DNA from: CAVTPD01 sp963736575
GTDB taxonomy: Bacteria > Bacteroidota > Bacteroidia > Cytophagales > JAAEPT01
NCBI GenBank assembly: GCA_963736575.1
Contig: CAVTPD010000003.1
Span: forward strand, 310,001 to 374,000
DNA length: 64,000 bases
Direction of reading: 5' to 3'
Shown here: one piece after another, positions 52,169 to 61,841 of the stretch
How positions within the stretch are numbered: the first letter of the stretch is position 1
Layout: each line of letters opens with the position of its first letter
Position numbers and translations under genes: made by a program
Notes under the pieces: model-generated
Told to the model about the DNA's origin: nothing
Databases searched by the model: none
The model's input: the letters and a program-made list of their open reading frames with translations, nothing else

Positions 52169-54311
52169 GCATTTAATCTTCTTATTATTTATTGGTGTTT
52201 CATTTTTTAGTAACGCTCAAATTGATAAAGAATTTTGGTTTGCCCCACCAGAAGCATCTGAAATTCACGATGACCGCCCAATTTCTTTAAACCTTACTTG
52301 TTTAGACAAACCTTGCCAAATTGAAATCACACAACCGGCTAATCCTAATTTTAAACCCTACAGCATTTCATTAGGCGAAAGAAGTTTTGAAAGAGTAGAT
52401 CTTACCGATCAAATAGATATCATTGAAACCAAGCCTGGTTTTACTGTTCTAAACTCTGGTTTATTAATTACCGGTGACAATTATTTTTCTGCTAATTACG
52501 AAATTGAAGGCGATAACTCCGACATTTTCACCCTTAAAGGAAGAAGAGCACTGGGCACCGAATTTATTGGTCAATTTCAAGACCGCTTTGCAACCAGAAA
52601 ATATTTTAACAACAATGGTACTACACTTTTAGAAGCTTACCACAGCTTAGATGTTGTTGCAATAAATCCCAATACAATTGTTACAATTATCCCAAGTGTA
52701 GATTTAGAAAATCACCCTAAAGGCATTCCTTTTACAGTTACACTAAATCGTGGACAAACTTATTCGGTAGTAAACAAAAAATTAACTTCTATTGATCGAA
52801 TGAACGGTACCATTATCCGCTCTAATAAACCTATTTCGGTAAGTAAAAAAGACGACTCTGTGTTTAAGGCAATCAACTGGGATTTAATCGGCGATCAACT
52901 TTTGCCAACTTCAGGCTTTGACACCTCTTATGTTGCTTTTTCAGGATTTGTGAACATTGTAAGTAACTCTAACAACAATATTGTTAAAGCTGGCGATAGT
53001 ACTTTTACGCTTCAGCAATATGAATATGCGTTTCTACCTATAAAAGACACCGTAGTAGAAATACATGCTAACAAACCTATTGGAGTAATGCAATTTACTG
53101 AAATATCTAATGAATTAGCTGGTGCCGTGGTTGCTCCTATCCGATGTACGGGATCAAGAGATATTGCTTTTCAGCGTAGTTTTGATAGAGTATTTAACCT
53201 ATTTGTAGTTACAAAAAACACCAATTCTAATTTCACGTTAAATGGCAATCCGTTTACAGAACTTAAATTTCAGGCTTTAAATTCTGAATACCATTATGCT
53301 ATTTTAGAGGATGATGACTTCACTATTTTTAATCCAGAAGAGTTTTACACAATTGAAAGCACTGCGGACTTCCAGCTTTCTATTCTTTTTGGTAGTCCGG
53401 TAACAGGGGCTAGTTATGGTTTCTTCAGTGACTTTGGTTTTATTGAATTAGGAGACTCGTTATTTGCTTGCAACAACCAAAATGTATTATTAGATGCCGG
53501 CCCCTCTATGGATTCTTATCTTTGGAACACGGGTTCTGATTCTAGTACAACATTTACTACTGGCGAAGGTGAATACACCCTAAAAACCACAAAAGACATT
53601 TGCACATACAACGACACCATATTTGTAGATTTTGTTGAGGGTGTTTCTATACAACTGGTTTCAGATACATTTGTTTGCAAGGGCGATTCTGTTTTGTTGG
53701 ATTTACCACAAAAGCAAAACTGGACTTATGCTTGGAGTACTTCTGACAGCAGTAACAGCATTTATGTTAGTTTAGACGGAACATATGAAGTTTATGTAAG
53801 TGATCAATACAATTGTTCAGACACTACTTCATCTAATGTTGTTCTTTATAAAATACCTTATTTAACCTTACCTAACGATACCACTATTTGTAAAAATAGC
53901 AATTACATTTTAGGTGAAGGTCAAAGCCCCGAGTTTAACTATACATGGAACACGGGAGACACCACCCCATCTATACCTATTACAGAACCCAATAACTACC
54001 AAGTAAGCGCCTCAAATGAATGCGGAATTATAACAGATGATGTAAGCATTGACTTCTGGGATTTTGATATCCCTAACATAATTACACCAAACCAGGACAA
54101 CAAAAACGAGTTTTTTGTTATACAGACTCAACAAAATGGTGTTTGGGAAGTAGAAATTTATAACCGTTGGGGAGAAAAAGTTTTCCATTCTTACGATTAC
54201 AAGAATACTTTTAATGCCGAAGGCTTGTCTAACGGGGTATATTATTTTTCTGTAAAAGAAAAAAATGCTACTTGTACAGAAAGTGCTGGGTGGTTAATGG
54301 TTACTAAATAA
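52161..54311 (+). CDS. IgGFc-binding-like secreted protein with T9SS type B sorting domain
   Basis: 716 aa from the ATG at 52161 (MNKHLIFLLFIGVSFFSNAQ, signal peptide). Residues about 20-440 resemble IgGFc-binding domains (IDKEFWFAPPEASEIHDDRP, DLENHPKGIPFTVTLNRGQ, GTIIRSNKPISVSKKDD). Then come two or three short repeats with paired Cys (LDAGPSMDSYLWNTGSDSST, YAWSTSDSSNSIYVSLDGTY, YTWNTGDTTPSIPI). A C-terminal type B sorting/gliding-motility domain spans about 635-716 (NIITPNQDNKNEFFVI, VEIYNRWGEKVF, LSNGVYYFSVKE). It should be exported by T9SS to the cell surface or medium. It overlaps the ClC gene and ends at a terminator. Confidence 0.88.
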   Translation: MNKHLIFLLFIGVSFFSNAQIDKEFWFAPPEASEIHDDRPISLNLTCLDKPCQIEITQPANPNFKPYSISLGERSFERVDLTDQIDIIETKPGFTVLNSGLLITGDNYFSANYEIEGDNSDIFTLKGRRALGTEFIGQFQDRFATRKYFNNNGTTLLEAYHSLDVVAINPNTIVTIIPSVDLENHPKGIPFTVTLNRGQTYSVVNKKLTSIDRMNGTIIRSNKPISVSKKDDSVFKAINWDLIGDQLLPTSGFDTSYVAFSGFVNIVSNSNNNIVKAGDSTFTLQQYEYAFLPIKDTVVEIHANKPIGVMQFTEISNELAGAVVAPIRCTGSRDIAFQRSFDRVFNLFVVTKNTNSNFTLNGNPFTELKFQALNSEYHYAILEDDDFTIFNPEEFYTIESTADFQLSILFGSPVTGASYGFFSDFGFIELGDSLFACNNQNVLLDAGPSMDSYLWNTGSDSSTTFTTGEGEYTLKTTKDICTYNDTIFVDFVEGVSIQLVSDTFVCKGDSVLLDLPQKQNWTYAWSTSDSSNSIYVSLDGTYEVYVSDQYNCSDTTSSNVVLYKIPYLTLPNDTTICKNSNYILGEGQSPEFNYTWNTGDTTPSIPITEPNNYQVSASNECGIITDDVSIDFWDFDIPNIITPNQDNKNEFFVIQTQQNGVWEVEIYNRWGEKVFHSYDYKNTFNAEGLSNGVYYFSVKEKNATCTESAGWLMVTK

Positions 54312-54340
54312 AAAAGGACAGTTTAAAAAACTGCCCTTTT
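54312..54340 (+). terminator. Terminator after the T9SS-exported protein gene
   Basis: AAAAGGACAGTT pairs with AACTGCCCTTTT with one A:C mismatch, ending in TTTT. It directly follows the stop codon at 54311. Confidence 0.7.
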
Positions 54341-54426
54341 CCAATTTACTTAGTGACTGCTAATGAAACTAGTATTGATAATTGTGTTAACTACTTATAT
54401 ATACAAGTAGAAATAAAAAAGTAACC

Positions 54427-54897
54427 ATGGTGACCGAAAAAAAAACAAAAGTATTATTCGTCTGTTTAGGAAACATATGCAGATCACCTTTAGCGGAAAG
54501 TATTTTAAGGGGTATAATTGATAAAAAAGGACTTTCAAAAAACTTCTTTATTGATTCTGCCGGTACAAGTGCTTACCATATTGGAGCGCCAGCAGATAGC
54601 AGAATGAAAGAAATTGCCTACACAAAAGGTATTCTTTTAACATCTAAAGGCCGCCAATTATGTAAAGATGATTTTTTTGAGTTTGATTACATATTAGCTA
54701 TGGATCAAAGCAATTTCAGAAATATTAAGTCTATAGAACCTAAAAACAGCAGTTCCAAAATAATGCTTCTTAGAGATTTTGACCCAGAGCCAGATTCTAA
54801 GGATGTGCCAGATCCGTATTATGGCGGATTGGATGGTTTCGAAAATGTTTTTAACATTGTAGACAGATCTTGTATAGAATTTTATAAAACCCTATAA
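54427..54897 (+). CDS. Low-molecular-weight protein tyrosine phosphatase
   Basis: 156 aa, ATG start. The P-loop VCLGNICRSP puts the nucleophile at Cys13 and Arg at residue 19. The acid/base loop is DVPDPYYGGLDGFE near the C-terminus. Normal length for the family. It dephosphorylates tyrosine on proteins, often exopolysaccharide kinases, although none is nearby. It lies 2 nt before a PorT-like gene, so they are likely co-transcribed. Confidence 0.95.
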   Translation: MVTEKKTKVLFVCLGNICRSPLAESILRGIIDKKGLSKNFFIDSAGTSAYHIGAPADSRMKEIAYTKGILLTSKGRQLCKDDFFEFDYILAMDQSNFRNIKSIEPKNSSSKIMLLRDFDPEPDSKDVPDPYYGGLDGFENVFNIVDRSCIEFYKTL

Positions 54898-54899
54898 TC

Positions 54900-55470
54900 A
54901 TGAAAAAATTATTTTTCCTTACACTCCTTTTCTTATCTGCTAACGCCTTGTTGAAGGCGCAAAACATTAAAGGTGAACTTTTCTTAGGCATTAACGGCAC
55001 CCAGATAGATGGGGATACCTACAAAGGCTATAACAAACCCGGTTTAATGATAGGTATGGGAACTTATTTTGAAGTAAAAGAAGATTTAACCTTCCACTTT
55101 TCTGGTTTGTTTAACCAAAAAGGAGCACAAACCAAAATGGACAAATACAACAACGACCAAATAAAATAACGTCTTAATTATATTGATTTCCCCCTTGTAC
55201 TTAGAATACAAGGTTTGGAAAGAATTACATCTAAGCAGTGGTTTTACTCCTGGTGTTCTAATTAGTTCGAAAGAATTTGAAAATGGCTTTGAAACCGATA
55301 ACATTGACTACATGAACCGCTTTAGTTTAGACTGGATGTTTTCAGCCAAATACGATGTAGTAGACAACTTAGGTTTAGGGGTTCGCTTTTCTTATTCTAC
55401 GCTTGCAGTGCAAAAGAATGGCGCTTGGAGAAACAACCTTTTGTCTTTCTTTGCTTCCTTTTATTTTTAA
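54900..55470 (+). pseudogene. PorT-like outer-membrane beta-barrel protein, frame broken
   Basis: Signal peptide (MKKLFFLTLLFLSANALLKA), then GELFLGINGTQIDGDTYKGY and LMIGMGTYFEVKEDLTFHFS, typical of PorT-like small barrels (about 190 aa). The frame stops at TAA 55167-55169, right after NNDQIK. The same frame continues after it as RLNYIDFP, and from 55194 the other frame carries LYLEYKVWKELHLSSGFTPG and NLLSFFASFYF to 55470. Both breaks fall in homopolymers (A4 and C5). Removing one C in the C5 run (55190-55194) and lengthening the A run would restore one barrel. Sequence error or recent mutation are both possible. It sits between the phosphatase gene and the PpiC genes. Confidence 0.8.
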
Positions 55471-55508
55471 CCTTATGCAATACCTATATTTTTTATTAAA
55501 CTTGCTGA

Positions 55509-57518
55509 TTGAAAAAATCAGTAGTTCTAATGAAAATATATAATCTGTTAATTTTAGTTGCTTTACTTTTCACTTTTACCAACAATCTACAGGCCGGAAA
55601 AGCCAAAAACCAAGGGCCTGTATTAATTACCATTGATGGTAAAGAAATACCCGTTGCCTTATTTAAATATTCTTACGAAAAAAACAACGGTAAAAAAGAC
55701 AACAGTTATTCTAAGGAAGACTTAGACAGCTATATGGAGCTTTACAAAAAGTTTCTATTAAAGGTAAGAGAAGCTGAAACCCAAAAATTAGATACTATTC
55801 AGGCTTTTAAAAGAGAGTTTGAAATGTATAAAAAACAGCTGGCGCAACCTTATTTAACTTCAGACAAATTTGTAGACAGTTTAGCCAAGCAGGCTTACGA
55901 CCGTATGCATTCCCAAGTTAAAGCAGCACACCTTTTAATTAGAATTGAAGGAAACGCAGACCCTGCCGATACACTTAAAGCCTACAAAAAATGCTTAGAG
56001 ATTAAAAAAGAAATTGAAAACGGTCTTTCTTTTGAAGAAGCCGCTATTAAATATTCAGATGATCCTTCTGCTAGTTCTGAACCCGGACAAATGGGTTATG
56101 GTGGCGACTTAGGTTATTTTTCAGCCTTCGATATGGTGTATGAGTTTGAAAATGCCGCCTTCGAAACACCCGTTGGTCAAATATCTACTCCCATTAGAAC
56201 ACGTTTTGGCTACCACTTAGTAAAAGTGTTTGAAAAACGCAATAATCCCGGCCAAGTAAAAGTAAAACACATAATGGTGAAAGCACCCGAAGGTATTTCT
56301 ACGGAAGATTCTTTAGCTGCCTACAATAAAATTATTGAAATCCGTAAATTAGTAGTAGACGGTGCAGACTGGAAAGAAATCTGTAAAGCCTACAGCGAAC
56401 ACGATCAGACTAAAGATGCTGGCGGAGAGTTACGCCCATTTTCATTAGGAGGCCACTTAGGTGTTCCCGAGTTTGAAAAAGCTGCTTTTGCTATGGAAAA
56501 CGTTGGTGATATTTCTGAACCCGTAAAATCTTCTTATGGATGGCACATTATACTTTTGGAAGAAAAACAGCCAATACCTCTTTATTCAGAATTAGAAGAC
56601 GAATTAAAAAAACGTGTTAGCCGTGATAGCCGCAGTAAACTTAGCCAACAAGCTTTAGTAAATAAGCTGAAAAAAGAAAATAACTTTAAAGAGTATACAA
56701 AAACTAAAGAGAAGCTTTTTGCTTCTGTAGATTCTACTATTCTTTCGGCAGAATGGAAAATCCCAAGTGATTCTAAGTTGGCTTCAAAAAAGCTTTTCCG
56801 CATAAATAAAGAAAAATATACAGTAGCCCCGTTTTATGCTTACTTAGAAGCCAACCAAAAGAAAACACCTTCTAAAAATGTGCCTTTTACTTTAGAGAAA
56901 TACTATAGTGATTTTGTTAATACTACTGTAGTAGAATACGAACAAGATCATTTAGCTGAAAAATACCCAGATTACAGAATGTTAGTAAAAGAATACAGAG
57001 ATGGCATTCTTTTATTCGACTTAATGTCTAAAGAAATCTGGAACAAAGCTTCTGAGGACACTACTGGCTTAAAAGCTTTCTACAACAAAAACATTGATAA
57101 GTACCAATGGGAAGAGAGAATTGAAGCGACTATTTACTCTGCCGAGTCTTCTTCAGTTTTAGCTTTAGTAAAAGAAAAACTAAAAGATGGTGCTACCAAC
57201 GAAGAGATTAAAGCTACCGCATCTAAAATTAGCCCCCTAGCTTTACAGATTAAAAAAGGTGTTTATGAAAAAGAGGCTGAAGCAATTAAAGACATAGAAT
57301 GGAAAGCTAATTCGGAAGTTGAATTAAAAAGAGAGGAACGTTCCGTTTTAATTAAAACAGGTGAAATTTTACCGGCAGGTCCAAAACCATTATCCGAAAT
57401 AAAAGGTACCGTAATTTCTGATTACCAAAATCATTTAGAAAAAGAATGGTTAAAAAAACTGGCTGTAGAATACCCTATTACCGTTAACCAAAAAGAATTT
57501 AACGCCTTAATCAAATAA
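55509..57518 (+). CDS. Periplasmic peptidyl-prolyl isomerase with two PpiC/parvulin domains
   Basis: 669 aa. Signal peptide at about 8-29 (LILVALLFTFTNNLQAGK). An N-terminal helical chaperone region is followed by two tandem parvulin domains, at about 130-240 (VKAAHLLIRIEGNADPADTL, GYGGDLGYFSAFDMVYEFEN) and about 245-350 (VKVKHIMVKAPEGISTEDSL, LRPFSLGGHLGVPEFEKAAF). Residues 360-669 are helical without a known domain. It helps outer-membrane proteins fold. First of three related genes in an overlapping or near-overlapping run ending in MoxR. It could start at the ATG four codons in (MKIYNLL). Confidence 0.9.
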   Translation: MKKSVVLMKIYNLLILVALLFTFTNNLQAGKAKNQGPVLITIDGKEIPVALFKYSYEKNNGKKDNSYSKEDLDSYMELYKKFLLKVREAETQKLDTIQAFKREFEMYKKQLAQPYLTSDKFVDSLAKQAYDRMHSQVKAAHLLIRIEGNADPADTLKAYKKCLEIKKEIENGLSFEEAAIKYSDDPSASSEPGQMGYGGDLGYFSAFDMVYEFENAAFETPVGQISTPIRTRFGYHLVKVFEKRNNPGQVKVKHIMVKAPEGISTEDSLAAYNKIIEIRKLVVDGADWKEICKAYSEHDQTKDAGGELRPFSLGGHLGVPEFEKAAFAMENVGDISEPVKSSYGWHIILLEEKQPIPLYSELEDELKKRVSRDSRSKLSQQALVNKLKKENNFKEYTKTKEKLFASVDSTILSAEWKIPSDSKLASKKLFRINKEKYTVAPFYAYLEANQKKTPSKNVPFTLEKYYSDFVNTTVVEYEQDHLAEKYPDYRMLVKEYRDGILLFDLMSKEIWNKASEDTTGLKAFYNKNIDKYQWEERIEATIYSAESSSVLALVKEKLKDGATNEEIKATASKISPLALQIKKGVYEKEAEAIKDIEWKANSEVELKREERSVLIKTGEILPAGPKPLSEIKGTVISDYQNHLEKEWLKKLAVEYPITVNQKEFNALIK

Positions 57519-58390
57519 TGACATATTTATACCAAATAGGGATTATTAGCATTTCAATCCTTATTTTTTTAGCCTGTGGAATTTTGCCCGACAAAAACAA
57601 AAATGTTAAGGACACCAAAATAATTGTACAGGTAAACGATAAGATACTAACCAGCAAAGAGCTTGGTAAATTACTAAACGCTTCCATGTCTCAGGCAGAC
57701 AGCAGCGATTTGGCTGAGCTTTACATAAGCCAATGGGTTAATAGCCAACTATTATTAGAACAGGCGGAAAACATACCTTCCGCTGTTTTACTAAACATTG
57801 AGCAGCGTGTTGCAGAATACCGAAATCAGTTATTAACCTTAGAAGTAAAAAACCATGTTGTTAATGAACAAATTGACACTTTGGTTACGGATGAGGAAAT
57901 TGCTGAATACTACGAACTAAACAAAGCTAATTTTAAACTGAATGAACCTATTGTAAAGTGCGTGTTGGTAAAATTTAGAAACGAGCTTAGTAATACACAA
58001 GGGATTGAAAAGCTTATTAGATATTACAAACCCGAAAACAAAAGTAAAATCACCGAGTTTTGTGTTAATTCTGCCGAATCATGCCATCTAAATGATAGTA
58101 TCTGGATTGAATTCAATAATTTAGTATATGCTTCTCCGTTTAAGAGTTGGGAAGATCCGGTAAGAAATTTCAAGAGTTCCTCTTTTCACAAAGTTCAGTC
58201 TGAATATTACACCTTTTTGTTGAAGGTAATAGAATACAAAGACGTTGAAGAAGAATCTCCGTTAGAGTTCCAAACCAAGGTGATTAAAACCATACTTATT
58301 AACCACCGAAAAAAAGAAATACTAAAAAATTACCAGAACGATTTGTACCGTTCTGCCAAAGAAAATAATGAGATTATACTTAATTACTAA
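57518..58390 (+). CDS. SurA-N-like lipoprotein without a PPIase domain
   Basis: 290 aa. A signal with lipobox ISILIFLACGILPDKN at about 13-22 predicts a lipoprotein. The rest is like the SurA/PpiC chaperone region: VQVNDKILTSKELGKLLNAS, ELYISQWVNSQLLLEQAENI, VAEYRNQLLTLEVKNHVVNE. A degenerate parvulin-like C-terminal part follows (EEIAEYYELNKANFKLNEPI) without the usual GGDLG/FG-H core. The ATG overlaps the stop of the preceding gene by one base. Probably a chaperone partner of the other two. Confidence 0.8.
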   Translation: MTYLYQIGIISISILIFLACGILPDKNKNVKDTKIIVQVNDKILTSKELGKLLNASMSQADSSDLAELYISQWVNSQLLLEQAENIPSAVLLNIEQRVAEYRNQLLTLEVKNHVVNEQIDTLVTDEEIAEYYELNKANFKLNEPIVKCVLVKFRNELSNTQGIEKLIRYYKPENKSKITEFCVNSAESCHLNDSIWIEFNNLVYASPFKSWEDPVRNFKSSSFHKVQSEYYTFLLKVIEYKDVEEESPLEFQTKVIKTILINHRKKEILKNYQNDLYRSAKENNEIILNY

Positions 58391-59720
58391 ATACCTTCCC
58401 TTTGCGTTTGCCCTTTTACTCTCGGTTGGTGGTTTTGCACAAAAAAACATACAGACTATAGAGAAAATTGTAGCCAAAGTAGACAATCAGATTGTATTAA
58501 AGTCTGAAGTTGATATGGCGTATCTGCAATTTATATCTAACCGAAACAACTCTTTTGTAAATACAGATTTACGTTGTAAAGTTTTAGAGACACTTATTAT
58601 CAATAAGCTTCTGTTGGCTAAAGCCGAAATTGATTCTGTAGAAGTAGATCAAAACACTGTAGACGACCAGATGAATGCCAGGATGAAATACCTGTTACAG
58701 AATTATGGTGGTTCTGAAGAACTATTGGCAGAGCAATACGGTAAAACAGTAGATGAATTAAAAGCCGAACTTAAAGACCAAGTAAAAGATCAGTTGATTA
58801 TTCAGCGTATGCAAGGTAAAATTGCTGCCGATGTAAAAGTAACACCTTCCGAAGTAAAAAAATTCTTTAACAGCATACCCAAAGACAGCTTACCCTATTT
58901 CTCTAAAGAAGTACAAGTTGGGCATATTGTTTACAAACCAGAATTAGACAAAGAGGCCAAAAAAGAAGTGGTTAACAAACTTTTAGAAATAAAAGCTAGA
59001 ATTGAAAATGGCGAAAGCTTTGCCGATTTAGCTATGGAATATTCTAAAGACCCCGGCTCTGCGGCAAGAGGTGGTGAATTGGGCTTTTTTAAAAGAAAAG
59101 AATTAGTGCCCGAATACGAAGCGGTGGCATTAAACCTTAAACCAGGTGAAATATCAGATCCGGTAGAATCTAAGTTTGGTTTTCATATGATTCAGTTAAT
59201 AGAAAAAAGAGGAAACGAATACAACTCAAGACATATATTAATGAAACCAACGTTCGACAACAATAAAATGGAGCGGGCCAAAAAGTTTTTAAATCAATTA
59301 CGGCTAAACATCTTAAACGACAGTGTGTCCTTTGAAGATGCTGCTTTTAAATACAGCATAGACGAAGCCACAAAAGCTACAGGTGGTTATTTTACCGATG
59401 AAACCGGTAACCAAATGATTGCTGCCGAAAACTTAGACCCAACATTGTATTTTATTGTAGACGGAATGAAGAACGGAGAAATATCGGCTCCTCAACTGTA
59501 CAACATGCAAGACGGAAGTCAGGCCATGCGTATTATTTATTTAAAGAAAAAAGTAGCGCCGCATGAGGCCAACTTGTACGACGATTGGCAAAAAATACAA
59601 AGTGCCGCTTTAGAAGAAAAGAAAAATTCTAAAGTAAATGAATGGTTTGGCCAGACCAAATCTGAAATTTTTATAGACGTAGACGAGGAATACTCTAGCT
59701 GCGAAATTTTAACTCAATAG
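58368..59720 (+). CDS. surA: SurA-like periplasmic chaperone/peptidyl-prolyl isomerase
   Basis: 450 aa. Signal peptide at about 1-24 (LPFAFALLLSVGGFAQ). SurA_N region: IVAKVDNQIVLKSEVDMAYL and VLETLIINKLLLAKAEIDSV. Two parvulin domains: VQVGHIVYKPELDKEAKKE with GGELGFFKRKELVPEYEAVA (about 175-280), and NSRHILMKPTFDNNKMERAK with TGGYFTDE (about 285-390). It overlaps the previous gene by 23 nt. Function by family: escort of unfolded outer-membrane proteins to BAM. Confidence 0.9.
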   Translation: MRLYLITKYLPFAFALLLSVGGFAQKNIQTIEKIVAKVDNQIVLKSEVDMAYLQFISNRNNSFVNTDLRCKVLETLIINKLLLAKAEIDSVEVDQNTVDDQMNARMKYLLQNYGGSEELLAEQYGKTVDELKAELKDQVKDQLIIQRMQGKIAADVKVTPSEVKKFFNSIPKDSLPYFSKEVQVGHIVYKPELDKEAKKEVVNKLLEIKARIENGESFADLAMEYSKDPGSAARGGELGFFKRKELVPEYEAVALNLKPGEISDPVESKFGFHMIQLIEKRGNEYNSRHILMKPTFDNNKMERAKKFLNQLRLNILNDSVSFEDAAFKYSIDEATKATGGYFTDETGNQMIAAENLDPTLYFIVDGMKNGEISAPQLYNMQDGSQAMRIIYLKKKVAPHEANLYDDWQKIQSAALEEKKNSKVNEWFGQTKSEIFIDVDEEYSSCEILTQ

Positions 59721-59730
59721 AGCCTTTATT

Positions 59731-60690
59731 ATGAGTCAGGACATTCAGCTTGCAGAAGAACTACAAAAAGACTTTAAACAATTAAAAACAGAAATAAGCA
59801 AAGTTATTGTTGGCCAAGAAGAAGCCGTAGACCTTGTTCTTATTTCTATACTTTGCAATGCGCACAGCCTTTTGGTAGGTGTGCCAGGATTGGCTAAAAC
59901 CTTATTGATTAAAACCATTTCTTCGGCATTACATTTAGACTTTAACCGCGTTCAGTTTACGCCAGACTTAATGCCTTCGGATATTTTAGGTGCTGAAACC
60001 ATGAACAGCAACCGAGAATTTCAGTTTATAAAAGGCCCTATTTTCGCCAATATAGTTTTGGCAGATGAGATTAACAGAACACCTCCTAAAACGCAATCGG
60101 CTTTACTGGAAGCCATGCAAGAGAAAAGCGTAACTATTGGTGGTAAATTGTATAAACTGCCAGAGCCGTTTTTTGTATTGGCTACGCAAAACCCTATTGA
60201 ACAAGAAGGAACTTATCCTTTACCCGAAGCACAGTTAGACCGTTTTATGTTCAGCATCAATTTAGATTATCCTTCTTTTCAGGATGAACTGGATATTGTA
60301 AAAAGAACAACCGGTGCAAACCCAGAAGACGTAAACGCTATTCTTAATGCTGAAAAGATTACCGAATACCGTGAATTAATCAAAAAAGTACCGGTAGTAG
60401 ACAACGTAGTAGAATACGCTGTGAAACTAGTGCACAAAACGCGTCCCACAGGCGAGCACAGCTCTCCGTTAGCGCAAGAGTACTTAGATTGGGGCGCAGG
60501 CCCCAGAGCCTCTCAGAACTTAATTATGGGCGCTAAATGCCTAGCCATCTTAAAAGGCAAGTATTCACCCGATATTGAAGAAGTAAAAGAGATTGCCATT
60601 CCTATTCTTAAGCACAGAATATTAGTCAACTTTAAAGCAGACGCCGACGGTTATTCTGAAGAGAAAATATTGAAAGAGTTGATGGGGTAA
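59731..60690 (+). CDS. MoxR-family AAA+ ATPase
   Basis: 319 aa. Walker A GVPGLAKTLLIKTI, Walker B ANIVLADEINRTPPKTQSAL, sensor 1 ATQNPIEQEGTYPLPEAQLD, and arginine finger region GPRASQNLIMGAKCLAILKG. MoxR ATPases act as chaperones for metal insertion or complex assembly, normally beside VWA-domain genes; none follows here. It starts 10 nt after the SurA-like gene and is the last gene of that run. Confidence 0.94.
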   Translation: MSQDIQLAEELQKDFKQLKTEISKVIVGQEEAVDLVLISILCNAHSLLVGVPGLAKTLLIKTISSALHLDFNRVQFTPDLMPSDILGAETMNSNREFQFIKGPIFANIVLADEINRTPPKTQSALLEAMQEKSVTIGGKLYKLPEPFFVLATQNPIEQEGTYPLPEAQLDRFMFSINLDYPSFQDELDIVKRTTGANPEDVNAILNAEKITEYRELIKKVPVVDNVVEYAVKLVHKTRPTGEHSSPLAQEYLDWGAGPRASQNLIMGAKCLAILKGKYSPDIEEVKEIAIPILKHRILVNFKADADGYSEEKILKELMG

Positions 60691-60735
60691 TCCGGTTTTA
60701 GAAGGTTCGGTTTTAGTAAACTCTTTACTTTTATT

Positions 60736-61746
60736 ATGAAAATACACATTTCAAGTAAGTTCATAACACTTTTATTAGTACTCCTATCTTACTACTCTAT
60801 CAATGGACAAGTTTCATCTAAATGGACACAATTAAGTAGTTTTAAAGCAAGTAAAAATCCTTGTATGGATTTTTACTTAGTGACCTATCAAAACCTTTTT
60901 TTCTCAACCTATATCGCTGATAGAAATTTACATGTGATAAAAGGAGATCTGAACACAGGAAAAGTTACTACAGAGAAAATTTTAAAGTTATCTAAAAAGA
61001 AACTTGCAAATGAAAAGATTTCAAGAACTAATGCGTGGGGATATAATTACAGTTATAAATTAACGTTTTTTGCAGAAAATTTTGCTATGAAGCAACCCGC
61101 TATTGCTGTTGATAATAAAGGCTCAATTTTCATCTCTTATAGCACTACTCAAATCGATACTGTTTCAAAAGAAGAAAAACATAAAACATTCGTTACCTCG
61201 AACCAAAATGGAAAATGGTCAAAAGTATTAATAAATGAAAGAATAATAAATTCTAAAAAATTAACGCCAAAAAGTGATTTAGATGAAATTAATAGTTGTC
61301 TAATTACTGATTTTACCAGATACAATATAAAGTTTCAAGTGAACAATAAATTTCAGTATTGTTTGATAAGTGATAATTGGGTTAAAGAACCATATGATTC
61401 AATTAATCACACTTCGGTTAATCCTGATTTAAACATTCTTATTGGAACGATTACAGAAAAGAATATTGAAAAGTCGGACATTGATTTCATGTCTATTTCT
61501 GATAGTTTAACATTTTTTACTTTATACACTAATAGTTCGTCAAATTACACCTACAACAATTTATATATCGGACATATTAATAAGTCCGATATTACTTACG
61601 ATAAGGTCACTGACATTATAATAAATTGTGTTTCAGGAAAACCCAAAATTGCAATATCTAAAGACTATGTATTTTGCATTTATCAAGATGGACTAAAAAA
61701 CAAAGAGGTTGTTTGGAAAGTAGTACAATCAAAACTTAAAGAATAA
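60736..61746 (+). CDS. Hypothetical exported protein
   Basis: 336 aa. Signal peptide at about 1-24 (FITLLLVLLSYYSINGQ). The mature part is beta-rich with repeated strand-turn units (LVTYQNLFFSTYIADRNLHV, PAIAVDNKGSIFISYSTTQI, NNLYIGHINKSDITYDKVTD, PKIAISKDYVFCIYQDGLKN), suggesting a beta-propeller. No catalytic motif is recognised. No T9SS sorting domain at the C-terminus, so it is likely periplasmic. It lies 45 nt after MoxR, and its AT-rich composition differs slightly from the preceding genes. Confidence 0.65.
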   Translation: MKIHISSKFITLLLVLLSYYSINGQVSSKWTQLSSFKASKNPCMDFYLVTYQNLFFSTYIADRNLHVIKGDLNTGKVTTEKILKLSKKKLANEKISRTNAWGYNYSYKLTFFAENFAMKQPAIAVDNKGSIFISYSTTQIDTVSKEEKHKTFVTSNQNGKWSKVLINERIINSKKLTPKSDLDEINSCLITDFTRYNIKFQVNNKFQYCLISDNWVKEPYDSINHTSVNPDLNILIGTITEKNIEKSDIDFMSISDSLTFFTLYTNSSSNYTYNNLYIGHINKSDITYDKVTDIIINCVSGKPKIAISKDYVFCIYQDGLKNKEVVWKVVQSKLKE

Positions 61747-61841
61747 AACGCCCTCTTCTTAATTTATCAACGGAGAAGACTTTTATTTAAGACCGAAAAA
61801 ATGTTATTTCTAGATAGTAGCATTTAAGAAAAGTATATTTC

